Source of the DNA: Tetradesmus obliquus
Lineage: Eukaryota > Chlorophyta > Chlorophyceae > Sphaeropleales > Scenedesmaceae
Direction of reading: 5' to 3'
DNA length: 64,000 bases
Assembly: GCA_030272155.1 (NCBI GenBank)
Contig: CP126200.1
Location: forward strand, 248,001-312,000
Shown here: positions 23,403 through 33,396 of the stretch, piece by piece
Layout: every line of letters starts with the position of its first letter
Numbering within the stretch: the first letter of the stretch is position 1
The notes under the pieces: generated by a model
Told to the model about the DNA's origin: nothing
What the model saw: only the letters and a program-made list of their open reading frames with translations
Database searches by the model: none
Made by a program: the position numbers and the translations under genes

Positions 23403-24740
23403 ATGTCTGACCACTCTGCAATGAATAACGAATACCTCCAAAAGCTAGCTGAGCTTACTGCGACAGGATACAAGACGCTTGTGGAGAACAGCGTGATTGA
23501 TCACCCAATGTATGACTCATACGAGTACTTCAACGAGAACACCACGCAGGAGATGCTAGACAAGTTCGGCACAACATCATGGATTGATTCCATCAGGAAG
23601 CACCCGATAGTTAAGAGGCGTTGTCTGGGGCAGGTCGCTGGGGACGAAGACGAGGAGGGCGATGCAGGCGACAGCTGGCTTACACGCCACTTGCCCTGCG
23701 ACCAGAAGGAGCAGCACAATCTCTACATAACATTCGAAGCTGTGAAGGTGCTGCGCATCATCAGGCGAAGCGATGAGAGCAAGTGCCCGGAGGAGCAGCT
23801 GCTCAAGTTCATGACCAAGTCCGCGGCCCGCATCTGTCACGTGCTGATCAACGACCGCACCCCACATGGCGACCGCAAGCGCGTGCAGCCCCTCATGACC
23901 AACGACGAGTTTGCAGTATGGTGGGAGGACCGTGTGAAGGAGGCCGGGAGCAAGGCGCCCACAGCCAAGGTGATCTTGGCCATGAAGAACCTCGCGAAGG
24001 AGCGCATCGAGAAGGGCAGGGCCACACAGCAGGCAGCAGCAGAGAAGGCAGCAGCAGAGCAGGAAGGATCAGACCAAGCAGCAGCTGCAGCAGCAGAGAG
24101 CGAGGTCATGGCACCGCAGGTCGACTTCCCGCTGGACGAAAGGCCCATCAGGGACATCACGCCAGAGCAGCTCGGCAAGGTGACAACGATTGAGACCCCT
24201 GAGGAAGCAGAAGGCCTGCTGCGCGCCACACTGCAGCTGCTGAAGGACAAAGGCATGCTCGTGCCGCGTGTCAACTGGAGTGTGCCGCCCATCTCCGACA
24301 CACCTGCTGGGAAAATGCAGATGAGTGGCATTTGCCAGCAGGTGCAGCTGGAGTGCGCTGCAAAGCTGGAAGAGTACGGATGCGATCCATTCGCCCTGTA
24401 CGAGCTCCCCATCTCCAAGAAGATCAGGATCACAGATGGCTACGAGACGTTCAGGGACCGCGAGCGCAGCTTCTTCTACGCACCGACTGAAGACGCCAAG
24501 AGCCGCATGCTGCTGCACTACGCCATCGACCTGAACGATCACTTCAAGTTGGTTTCGAAGGTCGATGGCGTGGGGCGCAAGCGTGTGCGCCTCGTGATTG
24601 AGGAGGAGGTGAACGGAGCCTGGACGCCGGCTGTCGAGCACACAGAGCGCATGTCCAACACTTACAAGGAGATGCAGAAGGAGTTTAGGTTTGACAGTGG
24701 AGACACAGACTCAGAAGACTCTGATGGAGACATGCCTTGA
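23403..24740 (+). CDS. Uncharacterised viral protein, 445 aa
   Basis: First gene inside the left TIR, alone on the plus strand, starting at ATG 23403 downstream of a TATA box and the palindrome array. The protein is hydrophilic and acidic at its end (SGDTDSEDSDGDMP), with an Ala/Glu/Gln-rich, probably coiled-coil stretch around residues 205-235 that separates two globular-looking halves. I recognise no domain. Position next to a TIR-borne promoter suggests an early or regulatory function, but that is inference. It converges with the penton-like gene, whose stop lies 60 bp away. Confidence 0.8.
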   Translation: MSDHSAMNNEYLQKLAELTATGYKTLVENSVIDHPMYDSYEYFNENTTQEMLDKFGTTSWIDSIRKHPIVKRRCLGQVAGDEDEEGDAGDSWLTRHLPCDQKEQHNLYITFEAVKVLRIIRRSDESKCPEEQLLKFMTKSAARICHVLINDRTPHGDRKRVQPLMTNDEFAVWWEDRVKEAGSKAPTAKVILAMKNLAKERIEKGRATQQAAAEKAAAEQEGSDQAAAAAAESEVMAPQVDFPLDERPIRDITPEQLGKVTTIETPEEAEGLLRATLQLLKDKGMLVPRVNWSVPPISDTPAGKMQMSGICQQVQLECAAKLEEYGCDPFALYELPISKKIRITDGYETFRDRERSFFYAPTEDAKSRMLLHYAIDLNDHFKLVSKVDGVGRKRVRLVIEEEVNGAWTPAVEHTERMSNTYKEMQKEFRFDSGDTDSEDSDGDMP

Positions 24741-24800
24741 TCGACGAGGAGAAGGCCCTATGATGACGATAGCGCTTGTGCCCTTTGTGTAACGAATCTA

Positions 24801-25677
24801 TTATCTCAAATGTTTTGAAACAAACTTGTATCGATTCAGGTCCACGAGCCGGTTCACAGCAGCGAGTGTCTTTTCAGCGAGTGTCAGTTTGGGGTCCTCC
24901 AGTGTGACTGTGTCAACACGCAATGCTATCGTCCAGTCAGGCATATCAGTGACTTCTTCACCATTTGCATGAGTTACACGGAAGCACAATTCATTCAGCT
25001 CGCGCTCAGCTATGAACAGTTGAAACTGGCGGTCAGTGGTGGGCATGTATGTACATACACATGTGTAAAAGTTGTTACACATGTGTAAAAGTCATACGGG
25101 GTCTGCTGAATTGGTACGTTGGCCAGCACGCGCGTCTGTCTCACAACACCTTGGTGATTGGTCAAATTGAATGAGTCCAGTGGGCTCATGCCATCTACTG
25201 CGATACTGAGTGTGTTCACGGGGCTCAAGTCCACAATTGCTGTGCTCCCAAAGTGTTCTCCCTCCATCATGTCTGCAGCTGCAAACCCCAGAATATCGAA
25301 GGAGTCGTTGTGGCAAACCAGCTTGTGACTCTTTTGAAACTCAAAGGAAAAGCCGTCTTTGTAGCCCTCATAGTTCATTCTGACCCCTGGGTACTGCTGT
25401 TGCACTGCACGGCACAGCGCACGGTACGTGTAGTTGCCTGCAGGTCAACCAAGTGTGCTGCACCACTGTCACTTTCCACAAAGGAGAACATGCCATTACC
25501 AACATGCACCTTTTGAAAAGAATAGTAGACACTAAATTGCAGCAGCTGAACCCGAAGACGCTCAGATGGGCGGCACCTCACCATGTTTTGTGGAATGATC
25601 ACACTCCAGCGGTTGGGACTGCCTTGCAACCGCTGCCTGCTGTCAAGAAACAAGGTCTGGGTTTTTATGACCTCCAT
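24801..25677 (-). pseudogene. Penton/minor-capsid-like protein gene with two frame breaks
   Basis: From ATG 25677 the frame encodes an N-terminus with LFLDSRQRLQGSPNRWSVII, resembling the 'nS.dR..G....f.v.l' start of Polinton/PLV penton (minor capsid) proteins that fill the vertices of the icosahedral shell. At about 25440 coding moves to a second frame, used down to about 25090. There a 20-bp tandem duplication (25056-25075 repeated at 25076-25095) forces a third frame down to the stop at 24801. Together the three pieces span about 290 codons, a normal size. Alternatives are sequencing errors or, for the first break, frameshifting; the 20-bp duplication is clearly mutational. The family call is from pattern, not alignment. 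Confidence 0.6.
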
Positions 25678-25838
25678 GCTTGATTAATTGAGAGGTTTTT
25701 TGCCAGCCATGGTGACAACACTTGCTACCGCCTGAGCTTAGCCAGCACAATGCTTGGGGTCCTTTGAGTCACTCTACGCAGCTGGCCAAACACAACACTG
25801 CGCTTGCGGGATATCGGGTCAGGCATTTGACTGTCCTA
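25678..25838. other. Short intergenic gap in the virion module
   Basis: 161 bp between the penton-like gene and the next minus-strand gene. It may hold the promoter of the penton-like gene. Confidence 0.5.
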
Positions 25839-26375
25839 TTAAGACTTGCCATAAAAAAGTGGCTGAGTGCTAGGGAAAATCTCCAGCACAAGCACCCAAC
25901 CACATGTTGGCTGATCAAGGGCAGTGGCCAAGTTCCCATCAAGGGCGGTGCTGATGGTCACGGTGATTTGCCCATTGCTCCATGCAGGAACATTGAGCAC
26001 TGCACCCGTGTCAATTGCAGGCGCGGTGTAGCTGTAGCCGGGGCTGAACAACAGAGTGCCACACGGTCTTGAACCATGTTGGCTATCGTACACGTTGTTG
26101 AAGTACTGATCAATTGCAACACCAAGCACAGCTCCTTGCATGCCAATGTTGGCTGCATCGTGAATTGCAAACTGCACAGCTCTCAGCATGTAGGAGGTGT
26201 CTTTGTCAAGCGAGAAGGGCGCAGCCATGTTGAAAGTAGCTGCACTGGCTGTACCGGAAACACGGTTGCTGCTGCGCAGAGTGACTAGGTAAGATTGGGG
26301 GCGTTCCTTGGTGCGTGATTTGGAAACAAAACTGACTGGATGATCAGCTTGCTGGCGTGTCGACACCGTATTCAT
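25839..26375 (-). CDS. Candidate virion structural protein, 178 aa
   Basis: Starts at ATG 26375 and overlaps the 3' end of the upstream gene by 32 bp. Contains SYLVTLRSSNRVSG followed by alternating hydrophobic stretches (YMLRAVQFAIHD, GQITVTISTALDG, WVLVLEIFPS) that suggest beta strands, so a single jelly-roll or decoration protein is plausible. It sits between the packaging ATPase and the penton-like gene, among capsid genes. No family is recognised with certainty. Confidence 0.65.
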   Translation of the reverse strand: MNTVSTRQQADHPVSFVSKSRTKERPQSYLVTLRSSNRVSGTASAATFNMAAPFSLDKDTSYMLRAVQFAIHDAANIGMQGAVLGVAIDQYFNNVYDSQHGSRPCGTLLFSPGYSYTAPAIDTGAVLNVPAWSNGQITVTISTALDGNLATALDQPTCGWVLVLEIFPSTQPLFYGKS

Positions 26376-26622
26376 CCTGAGTCTTGAAGTTAGCTGAGAT
26401 AATCTTTTCGTACTCGGGTGTGCCTTGCTTAATCAAAGTCAAAGTTGTGCTGATGACTTCGCCATCCGTAGGGGTGTGCGGGTCTCCTTTGAACCCCTTG
26501 AACACTGCCGGATCATGGCAGTACAAGCGCAGCACGCTTTCAAGCACGTGCATGGGGATGTCAGGGAACTCGCTGACCATTGATTGCAGGTACCTTGCTT
26601 TTTTGGCGTCTGACAGCGTCAT
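26344..26622 (-). CDS. Small uncharacterised viral protein, 92 aa
   Basis: From ATG 26622 (MTLSDAKKARYLQSM). It overlaps the end of the packaging ATPase by 62 bp and the start of the next gene by 32 bp, implying a tightly packed transcript. Mostly helical and charged; ends DEYGVDTPAS. No domain is recognised. Confidence 0.6.
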   Translation of the reverse strand: MTLSDAKKARYLQSMVSEFPDIPMHVLESVLRLYCHDPAVFKGFKGDPHTPTDGEVISTTLTLIKQGTPEYEKIISANFKTQDEYGVDTPAS

Positions 26623-27544
26623 TTTCTGTAACAAGAGATTTTTTTGGCAGCAGGTACGTGTTCCATCCGGCACGGTAGCGTTTCGTGGGGTCGGTGGTGG
26701 TCATGTCAACAAAGAGGAAACCGTGATCGCGCTCGGTGGCGGTGTTGTACGCCTCAAGGAAGGTTTCAGGAGGTTCTCTGCCGCTTGCAAGCTCGTCTGC
26801 CATTTGCTGAATCATCTTTTCTTGAGGGCAACGCCACAGCAAGGCACCTGTGCAGTTCTCACGGATTGCCCTGGGGACCGACCCTGATGCCCGCCAGCTC
26901 TGAACGCAGATCCACAGCGTGAGTCCGAAGCCATCTCCAATGTGTCTGTGTCGGATGGCGGTGTTGGTGAGCAGGGATTTGCTTCCAGCTGAGCTGAGCA
27001 GCTTGGTGCCCTGTGCGTCGTCAATGACCACGTGGCACACCGCCTGTGTCTCTTTCCCGTACTTGTACTTTGGCTCTTCATCTGTATCAAGCAACCCAAG
27101 CCGGCTGGCTCGCATGAGCAGGCCATTGTCTAAGTCATGGACGTCTTTGCCGCGCTGCAATTGCGCATGCAGCCTATGGTAGACTTCCTTGGCCTCCCTG
27201 TACTGCCGAAATTCAGCAGCCATAGAAGTGACCTCACTGATTACAGCCTGCAGCGCGTCGTTGTCGGGGTGTTCGTACTGGTCTTCTGGTTTTACACCGA
27301 GCTCATCCAGATAGCACTTGTTGCTAGCGCAAGTAGAGCTGAGCCAGAAAATCCGATCTGCGCAGCCGGCGCGCTTCATTTGACGGAGCATTGAAGTCAG
27401 GGCAACCCCCTTGCCTGCGCCGCGGTGTCCTGCGAGAATGAACAGGCCATGCAGCTTGGGCATATCAGGCGGGGTGGGAATTGAGAATGCGGATTTGCCC
27501 TTGGGCAACCATGTGGGGAACTTGCCGATTGTCTGTGACTCCAT
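26561..27544 (-). CDS. Genome-packaging ATPase (FtsK/HerA superfamily, A32-like), 327 aa
   Basis: P-loop AGHRGAGKG at residues 38-46, followed by a hydrophobic strand and helix (VALTSMLRQMKRAG). The Walker B strand CHVVIDDAQG is at about 170-179. A downstream Gln lies in WICVQSW, like the sensor region of A32 ATPases. It would drive DNA into preformed capsids at one vertex. Start chosen at MESQTIG (27544); an in-frame extension upstream uses a non-ATG codon. It is one of the core Polinton/PLV morphogenesis genes and lies in the same minus-strand block as the capsid genes. Confidence 0.85.
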   Translation of the reverse strand: MESQTIGKFPTWLPKGKSAFSIPTPPDMPKLHGLFILAGHRGAGKGVALTSMLRQMKRAGCADRIFWLSSTCASNKCYLDELGVKPEDQYEHPDNDALQAVISEVTSMAAEFRQYREAKEVYHRLHAQLQRGKDVHDLDNGLLMRASRLGLLDTDEEPKYKYGKETQAVCHVVIDDAQGTKLLSSAGSKSLLTNTAIRHRHIGDGFGLTLWICVQSWRASGSVPRAIRENCTGALLWRCPQEKMIQQMADELASGREPPETFLEAYNTATERDHGFLFVDMTTTDPTKRYRAGWNTYLLPKKSLVTENDAVRRQKSKVPAINGQRVP

Positions 27545-27571
27545 ACTTCCTACAGAAAGGCACACAGAATT

Positions 27572-28162
27572 TCAAGGCCCGCGCAGTTGCTGCATCACCA
27601 TACTTAGTATTTCATCATTAACTTTCTGAGCTACGCGTCCTTTGCAGAGATTGATGTAGTCGTCGGCTGCTGGCGCTTGCTGCACAGGCGTAGGCACAGG
27701 AAAGGCAGTGAGTGCGGAGTTGACGTACTTCTGCAGCTTGGATTTGATCCAAAGCTTGCTTTCCGGGTCAAGACGCATCTTTGCTGCATTTGTCGCCTCC
27801 ACTTTTGGTGCCTCAGGAATTTCTGAGACACGGACAGCAACCGGCCCGGGGGCTTCCACCGCTACCCCGAGCGTGTCGAGGGCATTTCGTGCCTTGCGTT
27901 CTTTGCAGAGTTTTGAGCGTGTTTCGCGAGCTTTGGCCAGCGTGGCTAGCTTCTTTTCGCGCAGAGTTGCTGCCTTCATTCTCGCCTCAGTCAAATTCAC
28001 AGGAGACTCTGTGGAAGTTTCATTTGCGTCACTTGTGAAAGTCACTGATGCATCACTGGCGTCTGTTGCACCACTGGACTCGTCCCCGGTGCATGCGTGA
28101 GCGGCCAGTTCCTTCTTGTTGCGAGCTATGTAGCCGCAGTTGCTGCAGATCTGAAGAGTCAT
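27572..28162 (-). CDS. Zinc-finger viral protein, 196 aa
   Basis: The N-terminus has a C2HC-type finger: C6 and C9 (ICSNCG), then H22 and C24 (AAHAC). A Ser/Thr/Asp-rich linker follows, then a basic, probably coiled-coil segment (AATLREKKLATLAKARETRSKLCKERKARN) and a C-terminal helical part. Probably nucleic-acid binding. It lies 27 bp from the packaging ATPase start. A role in packaging or late regulation is inference. Confidence 0.7.
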   Translation of the reverse strand: MTLQICSNCGYIARNKKELAAHACTGDESSGATDASDASVTFTSDANETSTESPVNLTEARMKAATLREKKLATLAKARETRSKLCKERKARNALDTLGVAVEAPGPVAVRVSEIPEAPKVEATNAAKMRLDPESKLWIKSKLQKYVNSALTAFPVPTPVQQAPAADDYINLCKGRVAQKVNDEILSMVMQQLRGP

Positions 28163-28189
28163 TGTTTACAGTACTGACACATAATATTT

Positions 28190-28510
28190 TCACTGAATCA
28201 AAAAAGGAACTGGTTCATGACGCAGAACAGCAGCCTGCGGTATTTTTAGGGAGCCGTCATTTTTCCACAGTAAACTGCTTGGATTGTGCTCTTTGCCCGC
28301 TGGGTACTGCAGGCGATTGTGCGTGACGCCAAAATAATTGGCAGGTTGGCTGAAGATGGGGTTCATGTACAGTGAACAGAACTGTGCCCTGTCCTGTGTG
28401 ACTGTGAGGTCTGTTTGGTAAGCCTTTTTTGTCAAAGTACTTGTCATTGCTTTGTCATTGCGCGGTGCAGCAGGGTCCTGCATGAATCGCCTCCATCCGG
28501 TTGTATTCAT
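28190..28510 (-). CDS. Small uncharacterised viral protein, 106 aa
   Basis: From ATG 28510 (MNTTGWRRFMQDP), 13 bp after the stop of the preceding minus-strand gene. Contains LYMNPIFSQPANYFGVTHNRLQYPAG. No domain is recognised. Location suggests a minor virion or assembly protein. Confidence 0.6.
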   Translation of the reverse strand: MNTTGWRRFMQDPAAPRNDKAMTSTLTKKAYQTDLTVTQDRAQFCSLYMNPIFSQPANYFGVTHNRLQYPAGKEHNPSSLLWKNDGSLKIPQAAVLRHEPVPFLIQ

Positions 28511-28523
28511 TCTCTGCTCAGTC

Positions 28524-28904
28524 CTATGACAATGCAACAAAAAATCTGCCCGAATGAATCCTAACACCCGGAGCTACACCATGCTGCTGCAATGTAAACG
28601 CCATACTCCTTGTGTCGCGTTTGTATACGCCACGAACTGCGTAGCCGTACGTTTTGACAATTTGGCGCAAGACAGTCAGCGCGCGCCTGTGTGTGTGCAT
28701 CTCACTGACGTAAACTGACTTGCAAGGAGCATACAAGCCTACCAGAGCATCCCGTATTTCTGCAAGTTTCTGCAAGGTGTCAAGGCGGTGCATATCATTG
28801 TAACCAAATGAGTGGTAGTCTCGGAGTGATGTCAATCCGAAACACGCCAGCACTTGGTGCAAAACACGTGAGGAGGGCTTTTCCAAAAATAGCTGGTTAA
28901 TCAT
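28524..28904 (-). CDS. Small uncharacterised viral protein, 126 aa
   Basis: From ATG 28904 (MINQLFLEKPSSRVLHQVL). Lies 21 bp after the capsid gene stop in the same direction, so probably co-transcribed with it. Predicted mostly alpha-helical and basic (HTHRRALTVLRQIVKTYGYAVRGVYKRD). No family is recognised. Confidence 0.6.
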   Translation of the reverse strand: MINQLFLEKPSSRVLHQVLACFGLTSLRDYHSFGYNDMHRLDTLQKLAEIRDALVGLYAPCKSVYVSEMHTHRRALTVLRQIVKTYGYAVRGVYKRDTRSMAFTLQQHGVAPGVRIHSGRFFVALS

Positions 28905-28925
28905 TTACTTTACCGCATGTTTTGT

Positions 28926-29243
28926 CTACGCTATCACCTCGCATTGCTTGTAGGGCGCGATCCTGAGCACGCTCGTGCACTTGACCAGTAGGACCTTCTG
29001 ATAGCCCGTCGTCCCTGTGATATCCGTTTTCCAAGTAATTCCGGCCGAGTTGCCAAGGGTGTTGATCCCTGACTTCAAGCGAAGCTCAGGCTCGGCATTC
29101 GGGAACTGCAGCGGAATCACGTGGATGAACCCCTCGGCTTGATAATTGTCCAGCGAATTGATCCACTTCTCGCACTGGTCGTCTCCGCGCAGCACGCCGA
29201 AGGCATCCGCAGTCTGCACCATTGCCTCAGTAGCTGTTGCCCG
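28926..29243 (-). pseudogene. Major capsid protein, C-terminal fragment (cut by transposon)
   Basis: Coding from the insertion point to the stop at 28926, about 105 codons including QTADAFGVLRGDDQCEKWIN and VLLVKCTSVLRIAP. It is in phase with the N-terminal fragment (32408-33334) if the CACTA element and one CCG duplication are ignored, giving a gene of about 413 codons. On its own the fragment has no start and would not be made. Confidence 0.8.
29241..29243. repeat. 3-bp target duplication (CCG) of CACTA copy 1
   Basis: CCG at 29241-29243 precedes CACTA and recurs at 32408-32410 after the right end. Three bases is the usual duplication for CACTA (En/Spm) elements. Confidence 0.85.
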
Positions 29244-32200
29244 CACTATGGTCACCAGCAAGTCCAGTTGCAGGTCAAGGCACGTCCAGTTGCACACTAT
29301 GCAACTGGACGTCACATGTGGCACGTCAAGTTGGGACTGGACGTGGGCGACGTCCAGTTGACAACTGGACGTCGAGAAAGCAAACTGGACGTGCAAGTGG
29401 ACTCTGTTACAGTGCGCGAAACTGCAATAAAGGGTATCAAATAATGAATATATGATGCAAGAAACGAGTTTTGAAGCCAGCACGACGACTCCGAAAACTC
29501 AAGTTGGCGCTGTCGACCTCCTGGTGACTTGTCACTGCAGCTGCAACTGCTAAGGTGGTTGAATGCAACCAAGCAGCCAGCTGCTGCAATACAACACAAA
29601 CAAAATGCAGGACAAACAACACGACCAGTAGAGCAGCAGTGCGCTGACCGCATTGCCCTCCCCATCATGTCTCTGGCAGTGACATGCGCTGATGTGCCAA
29701 CCACCTGTGCAGACATAAACTGCTACAACGCTGTGAGCTGAGGTGCTCTTGACCACCATGAAGATCCGCCCTGCATTTGCGAATGCAACGCTGGTGCCTG
29801 TACCCTGTTTCTGCCAAGGCTGCAGCATCTGTTCCATGGATGGCTGGACCGTGGCATCAGTTGCCAAGTTGCGCCCCTGCGGTGGCGCGCAGAGACACAG
29901 CAACATTCTTTGTGACTCGCTGGCAGCAGAGTGTGGCATTTGTTAACAGCGACAGTGTTTGACAGGACAGTTTTTGAAATGCATGCGTGCAATGCCCATC
30001 ACCTGCAGCTGCTAATCAAGAAACACTGAACACTGCCTCAGTGCAATTCCGAATCTGGTGTGGCGACCACGCAGCTGACACAACCCGGCTACCGGCGCAG
30101 CTGCGCAGCTTGTAAACAATCCTGTGTTCAATGGAAGGCGCTGCTAGCAGCGCTACAGCAGCGCTGCTGTACAAAGATCCTGGTGCAGCACGGCCTCATG
30201 ATTGCGGGCTACTCCTACAGCGCCAAGACCAGCATCTGGTGCATCCCACATTGTTAGCATAAGTTGCTTGAGCCTTTCGCCTAGGGTGCTCACCAGAAGT
30301 GCGCCAGCCGCATCATGCTGCCATTCTAGTGACGCTGCATGTGTGCCCTGCCAGCAGGGCACCGTGCCCTCTGGTGGCACCAGAGAGAAACCTCGTGCCG
30401 AGAGGTCAGCCCAATGCGGCACTGCCTGCTGCTGCACTTGATCAGGCAGTGCAATGCACCCTGCAATCACGTACCGAACCATGCAGGTGGTTTCTGCTGG
30501 ATGACTTGTGTGAACAAGTGCAGCACTGCGGTGACTGCATGCATGCCAGCAGGTGAGGTGTGTTTGCAGCGCTCTGCAGGCAGTGTTGTACACTTTGGCA
30601 AAGCACTCTGCAAAAAGCAAATCACGGCTCTCTTTCCGTACTTGAAGAAGATGCAACAAGGAAGATCAACGCCCGGTGTTGTTGAGCACAGCAGTGTACA
30701 GCAGCACCTGGCATGCATGGCACCCGAGTGGTGTTCAGAATCCAATGTCCATGCGTCTGCCTCGCCGTACTACTTACTGCTGGTTGTTGTAGTGGAGGAT
30801 GACCCTTACTGTATGCCTGCCAACCATGGCGCGTCCCAGGCGTGGCGTGGCAATTCCTCTGCATTGCACACCACAGCAAAGCAAACTGTCAGCAGTTGTA
30901 GCAGCTGTGTGGGGGAGGAACATGACTGCAACAGCGCCAAAGCAATTTTGCTGGATGTCCTGCAGGTTGATGAACATAAGTCTAGAGGTTGCGCTGTGTG
31001 GCCCAAAAGGTGCAGTGGGTGCTGCATTTGACTACGATCCTTTCCCAGGGAGTCCTCCTGACATACCTTAGACACAAGTCTGATATTCAGGTGATTTGTT
31101 GGAGCCTGCGTGCAGCGACAGCAGCGCTGGTGACCACATATGTGGTGGCGATGCATAGCTGGACCTGGTGAAGACCGATGGGCATCCAGCACTCTGACGA
31201 CAAGGCTGACACTGCTGTCACTGCGAACAGTAGTTCACTCACGGTGTCCGTGCCGCAGCCGTTTTAAACGGCTGCATTGCTGCGGCTGTTGGCAACAGCT
31301 TCACATGTAGCAGCAGCTGCTGCCTGCAAACTGCTCTGTTCCTTCTGCAGCTGGTCCGCCTGTTGCCCATCGTGCCATGAAGGGTTGGCACGTAGTTGCA
31401 AGAGAACCAAGAGCAGCTTCTCACGCATAAGCCTGCGTTCAGCAACCTGCAGGATCCATCATACAGCTGGCTACTGCTGCACATACTTCTGCTGCTCGAT
31501 CGGCCAGCACCCGCATGAATCTGGAGCACGTAGATAACTGGATGGTGTTTTGTCTAATGACCGTGTTGATGATAAAGAACTGCTCGCGGACGCTTGCGCG
31601 AGCTTGCAGTATGTTGCAGCAGCATCAAAGCTACAGAGTGCATCACGTCTCAGGAAAATACCCCTAATATGCATCAAAGTGGCTGTCATAGCTCAGTTGA
31701 ATTGCGTGCTTGCCCTCAGACCATTATTTACCTCGCCACCTGTCTTCGTGTTTGTACTGTAACATATGTAGCTGTTGCTGTTAGCAAACCCCAAAAAGCA
31801 CAAGCTAACCAGCAGAAATGATGCAAACGAAATGAAAACGTTTGATCAGACACAGATGCGCGCTCGCACGTCTATCTCTGTGACATGGGCTCAGCGTAGG
31901 GGCCGTGGCTGTGGACACGATGCTTTGTTCGCGCGCAAAATCCCTGAGTCGCCTTTTTAGGCAACTTAATATACCTGAAATGTGGCAGCGGGCGTGTCAG
32001 CGACCGCCGTGATGGTAACTTGATGCGGTGACAAACCTGCCTGCACGTTGAAGCACGTTCTAGCCCATTGTACTAAACGCTTTTGCAGTTAGGCATCTTT
32101 TTTGAGTTGTGTTGAAGGAGACGACGCTGCTTCGGTCCTGACAAACCCTACGGCATTTCAAGCAGGAACAGGCAGCCTAATCAGCGAAATACATGTTCTT

Positions 32201-32407
32201 GACGCTTGTTTCATCTGTGTGTGTTGTCTACTGCGGCAATCGGGCCTTCAGTGAACATTTGCCCTCCCAGCAGCAGCTCAAATCCAGTTGCATGACGACT
32301 GGATGTGCATCTGGACGCGCATACCCGCCAACTTGACGCGGTTTGTGGCAACTTGACGTGCCTTGACGTGCCTTGACGTGCAACTTGACAGCCTGGTGAC
32401 CATAGTG
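29244..32407 (+). mobile_element. CACTA (En/Spm)-type DNA transposon, copy 1, inserted in the capsid gene
   Basis: 3164 bp with 15-bp terminal inverted repeats CACTATGGTCACCAG / CTGGTGACCATAGTG, beginning with the diagnostic CACTA, and a 3-bp duplication CCG. Subterminal zones carry many CGTCCAGTTG and CGTCAAGTTG motifs in both directions, including hairpins such as GACGTCCAGTTG-ACAACTGGACGTC near 29350. Such motif-rich ends are typical transposase-binding zones of CACTA elements. Coding capacity is unclear: the element is short for an autonomous one, and no TNP2 transposase domain is recognised. A perfect palindrome (GCAGCCGTTT-T-AAACGGCTGC) lies at about 31255-31275. Confidence 0.88.
30153..30659 (-). 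other. Open exon-like frame inside CACTA copy 1
   Basis: About 165 codons are open without an ATG at the start, preceded by an acceptor-like TTCTTCAAG. Reads RDLLFAECFAKVYNTACRAL... to VARNHEAVLHQDLCTAALL. The same frame in copy 2 (from 47574) is shifted near 47937 by one extra C. This suggests a coding exon of a transposon protein, broken in copy 2. No domain is recognised. Confidence 0.35.
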
Positions 32408-33334
32408 CCGGTACGTGGGGTAGCACACGTTGTTGATGGTCATCTGGCTGCCGCTGAGCTTGCCACCCCCGAATCCACGCGACAAGTAGTTGGAGCGCTT
32501 TGTTGTGGCGTTCTCCGCCGTGCTGGTCGCCGAGTTCACTCCCGCAGGACACACGGCAAATCCAGCGATGTAGTCAACTGAGTTTGCAGCCACCTGCATG
32601 CTCAGCACATCGTGGGACCCCCCGACTGGACCGCCCATGGTCAGGACATAGCGGTCAAAAGGCAGCTCCAGAGGCTCCTTCGTCATCATCTTGGCTGTTG
32701 CCTCGTACAGCAATCCGCCGTCCTGAACATCGATTGCGTCGACGTAGCAGGTGATGTCCTGAAACTGAATGTTGCACATTGCTGGTGTACCTCCCTCGGC
32801 CACAAACGCCTTGTTTGCTGCTGCGAGCTTCACGTAGACCCGAAGGGGGAGATTAGTTGCGTCAAAGCACCGGGGCTGGACGCTGCCGAGGAACCCCAGC
32901 CAATTGTTGAAGACCAGTTCGTCCTTGTTGTGGAATTTGCCAGTTGCTGCAGCCTCCCTCCTGCCGTTAAGTGCAAGTCGGATGCCAGAGGCGTGATCAC
33001 CGGCGGACCAGTCTAGCATCACGTTGGCGACATGGTTCGTCAGGGCACAGCCGCTGTCAATTGCGTACCCGTTGCTTTCGACAGAAATTGATTCTATCGC
33101 CGACTCCACGTTTGAAGACAGCACGCATGCCGTGGCTGGTGACGAGCCCTTGTCGGTACTCAGCTTGAAGTGCAGCGCCAGGCTATCAAGATTCACGTGA
33201 CTGTTGGGGAGGTCGAAACAGATCACATCGCCACACTGAGCAGTGGACTGGCCCACTGGGCGAATCTTGAACCGGTTGCGCGACAGACTCAGCGTGCTCA
33301 GATAGTACTTCAGGCTGCGAGGCAGAGCAGACAT
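32408..33334 (-). pseudogene. Major capsid protein, N-terminal part (double jelly-roll type), cut by transposon
   Basis: From ATG 33334 (MSALPRSLKYYLSTLSLSRN). Recognised by the PLV capsid pattern: an N-terminal basic segment, then 'F.IRP.G....GDVI.FDLP...VNLDSLALHFKL', 'SNVESAIESISVESNGYAIDSGC..TNHV..ML' and an RR about 30 residues on. PLV and Polinton capsids of this type form double jelly-roll trimers that tile the icosahedral shell. Coding runs to TYR at 32408, where the CACTA element begins. Read-through into the transposon would add a short foreign tail before a stop. About 310 codons are here and about 104 lie beyond the insertion. Confidence 0.8.
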
Positions 33335-33396
33335 CTTCAACAGTACGTGTGCTACTACTGCACAACAAAAAAAATCCAGTCAGCGATTGTAATAAT

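Noticed and set aside
33335..33340. Capsid start two codons upstream at 33340
   Set aside because: That codon is TTG; the first ATG is at 33334.
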